DNA of 64,000 nt. It comes from Bacteroidaceae bacterium (GTDB taxonomy: Bacteria; Bacteroidota; Bacteroidia; Bacteroidales; Bacteroidaceae). The notes beneath the pieces are model-generated. The model worked only from the letters and a program-made list of their open reading frames with translations. It was not told the origin of the DNA and searched no databases. Position numbers and translations under genes: made by a program. The DNA lies in assembly GCA_017541025.1 (NCBI GenBank), contig JAFXZY010000083.1, positions 1-64,000 on the forward strand. Direction: 5' to 3'. Shown here piece after piece: positions 7,784 through 15,466 of the stretch. How positions within the stretch are numbered: the first letter of the stretch is position 1; the number at the start of each line of letters is the position of its first letter.

Positions 7784-10084
7784 ATGAGCGTACACATGAT
7801 TTATTACAAGGACGGGGCGAAGATGATGCGCCCCGTCCTCAGCAGAGAAGAGTATCTGCAGTTGCGCGGTAGCAGCAAGCAACAGGCGATACTAAAGGCC
7901 GTGCGCGAGGGGGACGAGAAGCAGAAGATGCGTCTTATTCAGATGAACTACAGCTGTCTGCCCAATGAAGATGGCTCGCTGAAGGGTTCTACACGCATGA
8001 GCACCACCGTTGGTATGGACATCGACCATATTCCGGCCGAAGAGATGCAGGCGGTTAAGGATCGTATCCTACAGAAGAAGGATGAGTTGGGCTTGCTGAT
8101 GTTAGAAACAAGTGCCCGCAAGGCTGGTTACCACTTGGTATTTAAACGCTGCCCAAAACTATCCCAAGAGGGAAATCTGAAATGGGCAAGTGAACTGCTG
8201 GAGGTAGCTTATGACGAAGGAGCAAAGGATATTACCCGCGTGTTTTTCACTACAACTGTTGACGAAAATGAATTATTGTTCTTGAGCGATGAGCTTTTTG
8301 ATACATCTCCGGCAGAGCTACCGACATCAGAAGAAGATAACGTTGCAGCGTTGACTCCGTCGAGGCTGCCTGCGCTCGGCAAAGCAGGATCAAGCTCCGA
8401 CTCTGCACTCGCTGTTGCAGCGTTGCAGCGTTGCAGTTCGAAAATAGCCTATGCGCCTGAGGCAAAGTACAATGGAATACTGTATAAGGATATCATCGCC
8501 AAGTATTGGGAACTGTTCAACGGCGGTAAAGAGCCTGTAATTGGGGACAGAAATGCTTTGACATTCGAGTTGGCCGTAACACTGCGTTCCATTTGCGCCT
8601 ACGAACTCAATCAGCTAATGGCCGTCATCCCCAATTACTGGGGCAACGAGGGTACCGACGAGTGGCGCAAGACGTTGGAGAATGCATTGAAGGAGCCTCG
8701 AAAGGGGATGCCGTACCGACTGAAGCAGGTGCTGGCGGCATTGAAAGAAACGGCTGTGGTGAAGGCTTGCGGAGGAACGCTGACCACACCTCCACCTATG
8801 CCCAAGAAGTTGCCGCCGCTGATTAAGCTGCTCACGAAGAATGTACCTTGGTTCTATAAGCCCGCTGTGGCAAGTGCTGTGTTCCCTGCCTTAGGCGCTC
8901 ATCTGCATGGTGTGAAGTTCCGATACTGGGACAACGTAAATCACGAAGCGACGTTCATGAACGTGCTGATCGGTAGGCAGAGCATCGGTAAGGGGTCGAT
9001 TAAGAAACCCATTGAGTACATCATGGAGGATATCCGTCAGCGCGACATCCCCAACCGTCAGCGTGAAGCAGAATGGAAACAGAAGAACCCAGGAGCCAAG
9101 CAGAAGAAAGACCCAAGACCAACAGATATCTGCATTCAGATGCTCATTGACAACCTGACGGATGCTGTCTTCAACCAGCGTATCGTGGATGCCCACAACA
9201 ACGGGGAACGTTACATCTTCACCATCGTAGACGAGATAGAGGCGCTGAAGAAGGTGACTTCCAAGGGTACCGTGGACGAGGTGGGCCTGCTCATCCGTAA
9301 GGCATTCGACAACTCGCTGGCCGGTCAGGAGCGTGTAGGAGCAGACAGCGTGAGTGGTATCGCTCCGCTGCGCTGGAACTTCAACGCCTCCACCACACCG
9401 CCCAATGCCCGCAAGTTCTTCTATAAGATGGTGAACGACGGTACGGTGAGCCGACTGGATGTATCCACCATTATCCTGAACGATGATGCGGAAGAAACGA
9501 CGCCTATTCTTGGCATCTACGACAACAGCTTTGCACAGGAACTGAAGCCCTACATCGACCGTTTGGAGGCTGCCAACGGGGAGATAGAGTGTCCGCAAGC
9601 CAAGAAGCTGGCATTGGAAATCAAGAAAGAGAACAGTGATGCAGCGAAGCTTTACGAGAGTGAGGCGTACCGTGTGCTCAGCTACCGCGCCAACGTGATA
9701 GCTTGGCTAAAGGGTATGGTGCTATACGTGGCTCACGGATACAAGTGGAGCAAGGAGATTGCCGATTTCGTGCGTTGGACGGAACAGTACAACCTATGGT
9801 GCAAGATGCTCTACTTCGGCAGGCAACTGGAAAAGGAGCTGCGTGAGGAACTGGACATTCAGCGTCAGTCGGGACCGCAGAACCTCCTAGAGCTGCTGCC
9901 TGACGAGTTCACCAAGGAGCAGTACCGCCAGATGCGACAGAGCCAGGGAAAGAGCGGTGATGGTGAGAGTACCCTGCGTAGTTGGACGAAACGCAACCAC
10001 ATTGTCTATGACGAGGTGAGCGGCAGATACTGTAAGACGGAAGAGTATAAACAGAAGTTTAGTTCATTGAACATTGAAAAATGA
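7784..10084 (+). CDS. VirE-N (BT4734-like) / DUF3987-type P-loop protein
   Basis: This 766-residue protein has two parts. Residues about 40-180 match the BT4734/VirE N-terminal domain (T-T-V-G-M-D-I-D-H-I-P, L-L-M-L-E-T-S-A-R-K-A-G-Y-H-L-V-F), which resembles primase-type folds. Residues about 330-720 match DUF3987: a Walker-A-like G-R-Q-S-I-G-K-G-S near 396-404 and a Walker-B-like T-I-V-D-E-I-E-A-L near 480. Proteins of this layout derive from mobile-element replication modules and are widespread in Bacteroidota chromosomes. Between the two parts, residues about 187-218 are low-complexity (A, S, L, P) and are encoded by a repeat insert. The last codons run into an ATTGAACATTGA-type repeat. 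A primase/helicase-like ATPase activity is inferred from motifs. Confidence 0.8.
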   Translation: MSVHMIYYKDGAKMMRPVLSREEYLQLRGSSKQQAILKAVREGDEKQKMRLIQMNYSCLPNEDGSLKGSTRMSTTVGMDIDHIPAEEMQAVKDRILQKKDELGLLMLETSARKAGYHLVFKRCPKLSQEGNLKWASELLEVAYDEGAKDITRVFFTTTVDENELLFLSDELFDTSPAELPTSEEDNVAALTPSRLPALGKAGSSSDSALAVAALQRCSSKIAYAPEAKYNGILYKDIIAKYWELFNGGKEPVIGDRNALTFELAVTLRSICAYELNQLMAVIPNYWGNEGTDEWRKTLENALKEPRKGMPYRLKQVLAALKETAVVKACGGTLTTPPPMPKKLPPLIKLLTKNVPWFYKPAVASAVFPALGAHLHGVKFRYWDNVNHEATFMNVLIGRQSIGKGSIKKPIEYIMEDIRQRDIPNRQREAEWKQKNPGAKQKKDPRPTDICIQMLIDNLTDAVFNQRIVDAHNNGERYIFTIVDEIEALKKVTSKGTVDEVGLLIRKAFDNSLAGQERVGADSVSGIAPLRWNFNASTTPPNARKFFYKMVNDGTVSRLDVSTIILNDDAEETTPILGIYDNSFAQELKPYIDRLEAANGEIECPQAKKLALEIKKENSDAAKLYESEAYRVLSYRANVIAWLKGMVLYVAHGYKWSKEIADFVRWTEQYNLWCKMLYFGRQLEKELREELDIQRQSGPQNLLELLPDEFTKEQYRQMRQSQGKSGDGESTLRSWTKRNHIVYDEVSGRYCKTEEYKQKFSSLNIEK
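8341..8438 (+). repeat. GTTGCAGCG repeat insert inside the VirE-N/P-loop gene
   Basis: The segment begins and ends with GTTGCAGCGTTG words (8341-8352, and three times near 8410-8436) around a GC-rich stretch. It keeps the frame and encodes an alanine/serine-rich linker between the two domains. The same words form the intergenic blocks at 632-781. Confidence 0.6.
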
Positions 10085-10087
10085 GCA

Positions 10088-10519
10088 TTGAATATGGAAC
10101 TTGAAACTAAATTGGAATTAGACAATACCCAAGAATGCTTTGTGCAGCTCTGGCTACGGCTGGAGCGCACAAGGCGGCTCTTCGGAGCTCAGCACAAACG
10201 CTTCTGCATCAGACAGGTGTTGAAGTCGTGGTTCGGCCTTAGGGCTACGGACGATTTTATCTGGGAAGTGTGTCACCGGGCATTGGTCGATGATCAGCCT
10301 CAGGAAGGCTGGAACGAACTGCCAACGCCTATGCTCTATCCGCGTAGGCACCGCGAGTTCCTGCGGGCAATCGTAGCTGTAAAGTGTGGCATCAGCTTCT
10401 ACAGGGTAAACCTGAAAGCCCTGGACAGTGCCTACAGCATTGCGTTCCCCGGCTCAACGCCGATAAATATTAATAAAAAAGCCTCACCCCTAACCCCTCT
10501 CCGAGGAGAGGGGAACTAA
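10088..10519 (+). CDS. Unknown small protein with a repeat-derived C-terminus
   Basis: This 143-residue protein (starts MNMELETKLELDN) is rich in W, R and L, with F-V-Q-L-W-L-R-L-E-R-T-R-R and a C-I-R-Q-V-L-K-S-W-F-G-L segment. It follows the VirE-N/P-loop gene by 3 nt, so it belongs to the same operon. The last 14 residues (KKASPLTPLRGEGN) and the stop codon are encoded by the palindromic element at 10481-10528, so the original C-terminus was probably different. No family is recognised. Confidence 0.6.
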   Translation: MNMELETKLELDNTQECFVQLWLRLERTRRLFGAQHKRFCIRQVLKSWFGLRATDDFIWEVCHRALVDDQPQEGWNELPTPMLYPRRHREFLRAIVAVKCGISFYRVNLKALDSAYSIAFPGSTPININKKASPLTPLRGEGN

Positions 10520-10528
10520 AGGGAGAGG
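10481..10528. repeat. Palindromic element 1 (CCCTC/GAGGG family)
   Basis: CCCCTCTCC and GGAGAGGGG form a 9-bp stem, flanked by GCCTCACCCCTAA on the left and AACTAAAGGGAGAGG on the right. It overlaps the 3' end of the gene at 10088 and supplies its stop. Confidence 0.75.
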
Positions 10529-10581
10529 AGAGCTAGTTAACATCATATATATCAACATTAAAAAAAGTCCTCATAACCTTG

Positions 10582-10617
10582 GCTCCCTCTCCTCGGAGAG
10601 GGCGGGGGGAGAGGCTG
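10582..10617. repeat. Palindromic element 2, identical to the in-gene copy at 10729
   Basis: This 36-bp element has a CCCTCTCC/GGAGAGGG stem and a GCGGGGGGAGAGGCTG right part. It lies just upstream of the P5-like gene and is base-for-base identical to the copy inside that gene. Confidence 0.85.
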
Positions 10618-10622
10618 ACATT

Positions 10623-11099
10623 ATGAACGAACCTAGAGGTATTAGGAATAATAATCCATTGAATATCAGATTATCAAGTGACAAGTGGCAGGGACAAATA
10701 AACAGGAAAGGGAACATCGACGGAAACAGCTCCCTCTCCTCGGAGAGGGCGGGGGGAGAGGCTGTCTTTTGTGTGTTCTCGTCAATGGCGTATGGGTGGA
10801 GAGCAGCATTTGTGCTGCTCCACACCTATATGAGCAAGTACAAACTGACAACGGTGCGCAAGATTATCTACCGCTGGGCACCGCCTAACGAGAACAACAC
10901 GGCTGCTTACACCAACCATGTGTGTTACCTTGCCCACCTTGACCCTAACCAAGAGATAGAATTTGGCAACAAGCTTACGATGCTGCAGATTGGCAGGGCT
11001 ATGTGCCAGGTGGAGAACGGCTTGCAGTACGACCCGATTAACAGAAAGGAGTGGCTGGAGGCTTTGGAAGAAGGCTACGAAATGGCAAGGAAACGTTAA
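10623..11099 (+). CDS. Structural protein P5-like / lysozyme-like protein with in-frame insert
   Basis: This 158-residue protein starts MNEPRGIRNNNPLNIRLSSD, the hallmark of proteins annotated as structural protein P5, a family found in Bacteroidota mobile elements beside VirE-N genes. It continues with S-S-M-A-Y-G-W-R-A-A-F-V-L-L-H-T-Y and N-N-T-A-A-Y-T-N-H-V, both typical of the family. Residues about 36-48 (N-S-S-L-S-S-E-R-A-G-G-E-A) come from a 36-bp palindromic element and are absent from the family pattern as I know it. The insert adds exactly 12 codons, so the frame is kept. It may act on peptidoglycan. No signal peptide is visible. Confidence 0.75.
   Translation: MNEPRGIRNNNPLNIRLSSDKWQGQINRKGNIDGNSSLSSERAGGEAVFCVFSSMAYGWRAAFVLLHTYMSKYKLTTVRKIIYRWAPPNENNTAAYTNHVCYLAHLDPNQEIEFGNKLTMLQIGRAMCQVENGLQYDPINRKEWLEALEEGYEMARKR
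10729..10764. repeat. Palindromic element 3, in frame inside the P5-like gene
   Basis: This is an exact 36-bp copy of the element at 10582-10617, only 111 bp away. It adds 12 codons without breaking the reading frame. Confidence 0.85.
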
Positions 11100-11100
11100 T

Positions 11101-11262
11101 CGGTTAGCGGTTAGCGGTTATCGAATGCGACGAAGGCTGAAGTCTGAAGGCTGAGGGCTGATCAATAACGAAAGACGTCAACGATAACGATAACGATAAC
11201 TATTAAAAGGTTATAGGTTATAGGTTATAGACATAAACGGTAAACGGTAAACAGTAAACGGT
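11101..11262. repeat. Cluster of short tandem arrays
   Basis: Successive arrays fill this gap: GGTTAGC (11101-11118), a GAAGGCTGA-like block, CGATAA (about 11180-11198), GGTTATA (about 11210-11230) and GTAAACG (11238-11262). It is intergenic between the P5-like gene and the next small gene. Confidence 0.75.
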
Positions 11263-11272
11263 AAACTAAAAA

Positions 11273-11509
11273 ATGGGATTGTGCAATGAAGCGGGGCGGT
11301 TCTTCCGTCCTATCAGAAAGTATAATTGCGATTATACTGGCGTCATTGATGTATTCGAGTATGACGATTACTATGAGTTTTGTTTGTACATCTTCGACAC
11401 GATGGACGAAAAGGTGTCTCATTGGCAAGTGTTCAAATCGGAACACAGCACCATGCAGTCGGCACTTGCGGCCTACGTGAAGATGGTGAATCAGTACTAT
11501 ATGCTGTAA
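11273..11509 (+). CDS. Small unknown acidic protein
   Basis: This 78-residue protein starts MGLCNEAGRFFRPIRKYNCD and is rich in aromatic and acidic residues (D-V-F-E-Y-D-D-Y-Y-E-F-C-L-Y-I). It has no signal peptide and no recognised domain. A terminator hairpin follows directly after the stop, which supports a real transcription unit. It may be the last member of the mobile-element-derived module. Confidence 0.55.
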   Translation: MGLCNEAGRFFRPIRKYNCDYTGVIDVFEYDDYYEFCLYIFDTMDEKVSHWQVFKSEHSTMQSALAAYVKMVNQYYML

Positions 11510-11511
11510 AA

Positions 11512-11547
11512 AAGAGGGGCACTTGCTTATGCAGGCGCCCTTCTTTT
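11512..11547 (+). terminator. Terminator after the small gene at 11273
   Basis: GAGGGGC-CTTGC (11514-11526) pairs with GCAGG-CGCCCTTC (11531-11543), followed by a T-rich tail. It overlaps the tail of the HigA remnant on the other strand. Confidence 0.7.
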
Positions 11548-11667
11548 ATTATTGATGAATACGACTCTTTTGATGTCTAACAGCCGTGAAAGAAGAGGCT
11601 TCTTCTGAAGGGCAACAGACATATTATAACGTGTCTGCATATTGATGAGCAGTTCCGGATTGGTGCC
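11527..11667 (-). pseudogene. 3' remnant of a HigA-like antitoxin gene
   Basis: Read on the minus strand, 11667 down to about 11570 encodes GTNPELLINMQTRYNMSVAL followed by Q-K-K-P-L-L-S-R-L-L-D-I-K. This is nearly identical to the end of the intact HigA-like protein at 37883-38182, and the DNA itself is about nine-tenths identical by eye. The helix-turn-helix half and any start are missing, and after D-I-K the frame runs into unrelated residues to a stop at 11527. It is a truncated copy, not a working gene. Confidence 0.75.
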
Positions 11668-11715
11668 CATGGTGTCGGTTCCACCTCTCCTGCAAAAAAT
11701 CATTAAAAGGGGGGG

Positions 11716-11775
11716 CGTAATTGTTAATTCTTGTGTCATTAGTTGCATAGGGAAATAAGAAAAGCAGTATATTTG
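11716..11775 (+). promoter_or_regulatory. Promoter of the thioredoxin-domain lipoprotein with shared upstream element
   Basis: The -7 box TATATTTG is at 11768-11775. An upstream word, CGTAATTGTTAATTCTTGT (11716-11734), recurs with one base changed at 14376-14394, again about 32 nt before a -7 box. Confidence 0.5.
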
Positions 11776-11823
11776 GGGTGGAAATGACAGAAATCTCAGA
11801 AAATATTCATAAAAGAAAGCCGT

Positions 11824-13701
11824 ATGAAAAAAAATTCGTTACTGACATTGCTTGTTGCTGTCTGTCTGGCAGCCTGCACAGGGGAGAAGGTTCTCGAAAG
11901 ACCCGCATTCAAGTCTGCAACATCATCCGAAATCTTCCCTATGAAGGTGGAACTGACCAAAGAGGCTACCATTGTGCATTTCCACATGAATTGTGCTGCA
12001 TGGAGAACCTGGGATATGACGGGTGCCCGTCTCGAAGCTGACGGACTGACATTCGCCTATCAGCAAGGTCGCATCATCACACACGAAGGCCAAGAGGTGT
12101 TGGCCGACGAAGCGTTTGAGTTCGGAAAAGATTACGAGAAGGATGCACGAAAGGATTCTGTCATCCTCTACTTCGACCCGCTGCCAAGTGGGACAAAGAC
12201 GTTCGATTATATAGAAGGCGATAATCTTAACTCTTGGAAATTCTATGGTATCCGGCTTGATGGCAAACTATATCCCGAGCTGCTGCCAGCCTATCAGCCA
12301 CGAGAGGATGACGGGAAGCCCTTGGAACCAATAACCCTAAAATATGGCGAGGCAACGGCTACCATTACAATACTTGGGGACACCATCAATGATTTTAGCT
12401 GGTTTGGAGACTATAGCCGCGACCCCATCACAAGCGAATACAATGTGAAAGACGAAAGGGAAGGGAATGTCTGTCGTTATTTACAACCCGCCTATTCAGC
12501 AATAATGCCTACGTTTATTGGTCCAAGATTAGACATGCTCGCGTTTGGTGACCAGTACAACATGATAGTGATTCCCGGCGAGACGCTGACAATTGATTTT
12601 GACCCTGCTACCTGCAATGCATGGATATATGACTTTTCGGCAGGCAAGCCTTCCCGTCACGGCTATCGCTTGGGCGGAACACTTGGTGACATCAATGAAG
12701 TACTGCTGGAATACAAGAAACATTTCTTCCTTAACATGATGTCGGAAATACCTGCCTATGATGAAGTGAAGGACTTCCCCGAATGGCGCGAGAAGCTGTG
12801 GCAAAACCTCGACACACTGCGCAGTAGTGTAATGAATCGCAAGGACTATACCCGCAGGCAGAAGGACTTTTTCACGCTTCTGATAGACAGGGCCTATGTG
12901 CGTTGTAACGTCCTATGCATAGGTTTCCTCGAGTGGAAGAACAATTATTCCCTTCCCGACAGCGCTTTGGCTCACCTGAAGAATACTTACACTTTGGTTG
13001 ACCCTCATGCAAAGGAACTGCAGTACTTCCAAGACGGAAGAAGCTATTACTTCCCTCTCAAGGATGAAGTGCTGCCCTATTTCGAAGCCAACGGCATCAC
13101 AGAAAGCGAGCCTTACAAGATGACGAAGGCCCTTGCCGAAGCCAAGAAGATTGGCGATGTCATGAAGCAGGGAAAAATTCTGCCCGAAAGCGAGATAGAG
13201 AAGGCTCATCCCTACTTCCAGCGCGTCCTCCGCGAGTTCAACGACAGCAATCGCGTTCAATTGGAACGCATAGAGCAAGAGGCTAACGACCGCATGAGGC
13301 CGACACCCAACGTTCCTGGCGACAAGCTGTTACAAACTATCGTCAAGGAGCACCCAGGCAAGGTTGTCTTCTTCGACCTGTGGGCTACCTGGTGCGGACC
13401 TTGTAAACGAGGCATCGAGGCGATGGAGCCATTAAAGGAGAAACTGAAAGATAAAGACATCGTCTTTGTCTATCTGACAGACGAGTCAAGCTTCATGAAT
13501 GCATGGACCGCGAGCGTGCTCAAGATACCCGGCATCCACTATCGTCTTACATCGAAGAAATGGAAGGAGATTCCCATCCCCGGTGGTATCCCACAATACT
13601 ATCTCTATGACCAAAAGGGCAATAAAGTATGGGAACAGACAGGTTTCAGTGACGAGGTATTAAAGGACATCGAGACACAAATTACAAAACTCATTAAATA
13701 A
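11824..13701 (+). CDS. Thioredoxin-domain lipoprotein (TlpA/ResA-like)
   Basis: This 625-residue protein starts with a lipoprotein signal (LLTLLVAVCLAAC, Cys at about 18). A long N-terminal region of unclear fold is followed by a thioredoxin domain near residues 495-625 with W523-C-G-P-C-K, a redox-active CxxC, and the cis-proline region I-P-G-G-I-P-Q-Y. Family members anchored in the periplasm or outer membrane reduce disulfides or support haem protein maturation. It stands alone behind its own promoter and upstream element. It is longer than usual TlpA proteins because of the large N-terminal region. The substrate is unknown. Confidence 0.8.
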   Translation: MKKNSLLTLLVAVCLAACTGEKVLERPAFKSATSSEIFPMKVELTKEATIVHFHMNCAAWRTWDMTGARLEADGLTFAYQQGRIITHEGQEVLADEAFEFGKDYEKDARKDSVILYFDPLPSGTKTFDYIEGDNLNSWKFYGIRLDGKLYPELLPAYQPREDDGKPLEPITLKYGEATATITILGDTINDFSWFGDYSRDPITSEYNVKDEREGNVCRYLQPAYSAIMPTFIGPRLDMLAFGDQYNMIVIPGETLTIDFDPATCNAWIYDFSAGKPSRHGYRLGGTLGDINEVLLEYKKHFFLNMMSEIPAYDEVKDFPEWREKLWQNLDTLRSSVMNRKDYTRRQKDFFTLLIDRAYVRCNVLCIGFLEWKNNYSLPDSALAHLKNTYTLVDPHAKELQYFQDGRSYYFPLKDEVLPYFEANGITESEPYKMTKALAEAKKIGDVMKQGKILPESEIEKAHPYFQRVLREFNDSNRVQLERIEQEANDRMRPTPNVPGDKLLQTIVKEHPGKVVFFDLWATWCGPCKRGIEAMEPLKEKLKDKDIVFVYLTDESSFMNAWTASVLKIPGIHYRLTSKKWKEIPIPGGIPQYYLYDQKGNKVWEQTGFSDEVLKDIETQITKLIK

Positions 13702-13726
13702 TAAGATAAAAGAAAAGCAGAAATAT

Positions 13727-13757
13727 TTTGCACTTAGTACCAAAAGTAGTACCTTTG
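13727..13757 (+). promoter_or_regulatory. Bacteroidota promoter for the HicAB-like pair
   Basis: TTTG at 13727-13730 and TACCTTTG at 13750-13757 are separated by 19 nt, the optimal Bacteroidota -33/-7 layout. The hicA-like start is 22 nt after the -7 box. Confidence 0.75.
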
Positions 13758-13779
13758 CAGAAGAAAATCAAATGAGAGC

Positions 13780-13929
13780 ATGGGGTCGAAAGATAAATTA
13801 GTTGAACGATTCAAGAATGAACAGACAGGTATTTATATCGACATTCATCGTCCTCATCCGGGTAGTATCATGAAGGAATGGATGGTGAAGACTATCTATC
13901 AGCATCTGAAAAGTAACAACCTAATTTAA
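13780..13929 (+). pseudogene. HicA-like toxin gene with an apparent internal deletion
   Basis: The frame encodes 49 residues: MGSKDKLVERF joined to K-N-E-Q-T-G-I-Y-I-D-I-H-R-P-H-P-G-S-I-M-K and ending Y-Q-H-L-K-S-N-N-L-I. The first 11 residues match the N-terminus, and the rest matches the C-terminal half, of Bacteroidota HicA-like toxins of about 80-85 residues. About 30-35 residues between them, which include the segment with the catalytic histidine region, are absent, with no frameshift. The gene has a good promoter and is followed 9 nt later by an intact HicB, so transcription probably persists. I infer a disarmed toxin. A genuine short gene is the alternative. Confidence 0.6.
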
Positions 13930-13938
13930 ATAAATACT

Positions 13939-14283
13939 ATGGACTATTTGGAATATAAAGGTTATAAGGGCAGTGTGGAATACAGCAAGGAAGACAACTG
14001 CCTGTTTGGGAAAGTGCAGGGTATGAGCAAGGCGCTGATTCTGTACGAAGGACAAACATTGGAGGAACTCAGAAAAGACTTTGAGGCTGGCGTTGACAGC
14101 TATCTGGAAGGCTGCAAAGCTGATGGCGTGGAACCCGCTAAACCCTATAGCGGACGATTGAATCTGAGAATGTCATCGGAGCTACATTCGCGCGTAGCTG
14201 CATTTGTGGCAGCATCAGGAACAACCATCAATGATTTCATCAACAGAGCCATCAAGAATGAATTGAACCACGTGGCCGTATAG
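13939..14283 (+). CDS. HicB-family antitoxin
   Basis: This 114-residue protein has the HicB layout. Residues 1-70 form the degenerate RNase-H-like fold (Y-K-G-Y-K-G-S-V-E-Y, L-F-G-K-V-Q-G, L-E-E-L-R-K-D-F-E-A-G-V-D-S-Y). Residues 75-112 form a ribbon-helix-helix DNA-binding tail (R-L-N-L-R-M-S-S-E-L-H-S-R-V-A-A-F-V-A, T-I-N-D-F-I-N-R-A-I). It normally neutralises HicA and represses the operon. Here the partner looks truncated, so HicB may be an orphan that acts only as a repressor or protects against related toxins. A terminator follows. Confidence 0.85.
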   Translation: MDYLEYKGYKGSVEYSKEDNCLFGKVQGMSKALILYEGQTLEELRKDFEAGVDSYLEGCKADGVEPAKPYSGRLNLRMSSELHSRVAAFVAASGTTINDFINRAIKNELNHVAV

Positions 14284-14310
14284 TAGCTACAGCTCAGTAA
14301 ACAACATAAG

Positions 14311-14349
14311 AAAGCCCCTGCAGGAAAAATCTTGCAGAGGTTTCTTTTT
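14311..14349 (+). terminator. Terminator after hicB
   Basis: AAGCCCCTGCA (14312-14322) pairs with TGCAGAGGTTT (14333-14343) with mismatches, followed by CTTTTTC. It lies about 28 nt after the hicB stop. Confidence 0.75.
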
Positions 14350-14375
14350 CTTCAAACGAATATTAAAATAATCTT

Positions 14376-14433
14376 CGTAATTGTTAATTATTGTCTTTGT
14401 GCTTGGAGTGAATATTAAAAAATAGTACATTTG
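14376..14433 (+). promoter_or_regulatory. Promoter of the FISUMP lipoprotein with shared upstream element
   Basis: CGTAATTGTTAATTATTGT (14376-14394) is the near-copy of the element at 11716, and the -7 box TACATTTG is at 14426-14433. The box shows that a TTG at 14431 in frame with the gene cannot be the real start. Confidence 0.55.
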
Positions 14434-14469
14434 ACGTGGAAAACCCATAAAACAAGCATAAAGAACAAG

Positions 14470-15273
14470 ATGAAAGGCAAGAAATCGCAGTATGTGGGCT
14501 CTATCGAAAAGGAGACCGTTACGGTTACAATTCTGTTGCTTTTGGCAGCCTCGCTGCTCCTGACAACATCGTGTACAACAACCAGCAAGTGCAGCATAAA
14601 CGGCCACGAATATGTCGATTTGGGCTTGCCCAGCAAGACGGTTTGGGCCACATGCAACGTAGGGGCTAAGAGTGCTGAGGAGTACGGTAACTTCTATGCC
14701 TGGGGCGAGACAAAACCTAAATCCGATTACAGTTGGAGCACCTACACCCTGCCCAGTGATTCTGTAACAAAGGATGTGCAGGTAATCTCGAACAATCGCG
14801 AGGAAACCAGAAAGGAGACTTACCATCGTCTGACAGGCCGTTATTCCTTGGAAACCGAAACCAAGAACCTGCTGCCACAGGATGATGCGGCCACAGTAAA
14901 CTGGGGAAAGGAATGGTCGACACCTACGCAGGAGCAATGGAACGAACTCTGCGACACGACTCTCTGCCATTGGACGCAACAGAAGAAAGGCTTTCTGGTT
15001 ACCAGCAAGAAGAACGGTAAGAGTATCTTCCTACCCGCCTGTGGCATGTATTACGGAAAGGAAGCACCTAAGACTTTCCTGAACGAGGGCGATAGTGTCA
15101 GATACGATGGCCATTACTGGACAGCAACACTATCTGGCGTGGGTAAGGAGATGCATTTAGCTACTGTGGTAGGTTTCAATACTGGTTACCAGCGAATGAG
15201 ATTTCCTGTAGTTTCTATGGCGGAACTCTGCTATGGCATGAGCATTCGCCCTGTAACCAAACTTCAGGAATAA
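14470..15273 (+). CDS. FISUMP/DUF1566-like lipoprotein
   Basis: The 267-residue product starts at ATG 14470 (MKGKKSQYVGSIEKETVTVT), followed by a hydrophobic helix and a lipobox-like L-T-T-S-C near residue 36. The mature part carries the FISUMP pattern: Y-V-D-L-G-L-P-S-K-T-V-W-A-T-C-N-V-G-A, Y-G-N-F-Y-A-W-G-E-T, S-T-P-T-Q-E-Q-W-N-E-L and a final R-P-V. The domain has a C-type-lectin-like fold and is widespread among Bacteroidota surface proteins with little functional knowledge. An in-frame upstream TTG at 14431 overlaps the -7 promoter box, so the ATG was chosen. The charged stretch before the helix is longer than usual for a lipoprotein signal. Confidence 0.75.
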   Translation: MKGKKSQYVGSIEKETVTVTILLLLAASLLLTTSCTTTSKCSINGHEYVDLGLPSKTVWATCNVGAKSAEEYGNFYAWGETKPKSDYSWSTYTLPSDSVTKDVQVISNNREETRKETYHRLTGRYSLETETKNLLPQDDAATVNWGKEWSTPTQEQWNELCDTTLCHWTQQKKGFLVTSKKNGKSIFLPACGMYYGKEAPKTFLNEGDSVRYDGHYWTATLSGVGKEMHLATVVGFNTGYQRMRFPVVSMAELCYGMSIRPVTKLQE

Positions 15274-15352
15274 ATCTCAGAACGCCAAAGTTGGGCGAGG
15301 AAGTCCTTTATTATTGAAACAACAGACTTTTCCCCTTATTTTATTTTCAGTG

Positions 15353-15466
15353 CTATTCCGAACCGAAGGTCAGGGCGATGGATATGGTGGTAGCAAGGAA
15401 CGACAGGACAAACTGACCGGTCATAGTGTTCACATCCTTCATGTTATCAGGCACTTTCAGTTTCAT
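15353..15466 (-). pseudogene. N-terminal fragment of an unknown membrane-anchored protein
   Basis: On the minus strand an ATG at 15466 opens a 37-codon frame, MKLKVPDNMKDVNTMTGQFV plus L-S-F-L-A-T-T-I-S-I-A-L-T-F-G-S-E, and then stops. It has a -7 box (TATATTTG on the minus strand, about 15499-15506) and an AGGAAG before the start. The hydrophobic segment at residues 17-33 looks like a membrane anchor. It reads like the beginning of a larger gene whose rest has been lost. A real 37-residue peptide is possible. Confidence 0.4.

Noticed and set aside
11101..11262. Clustered short repeats suggesting a CRISPR array.
   Set aside because: Units are 6-9 nt with no spacers of uniform length, and no cas genes lie nearby.
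14431..14469. Upstream TTG start for the FISUMP lipoprotein, in frame.
   Set aside because: The TTG lies in the -7 box TACATTTG and would add residues before the export signal.
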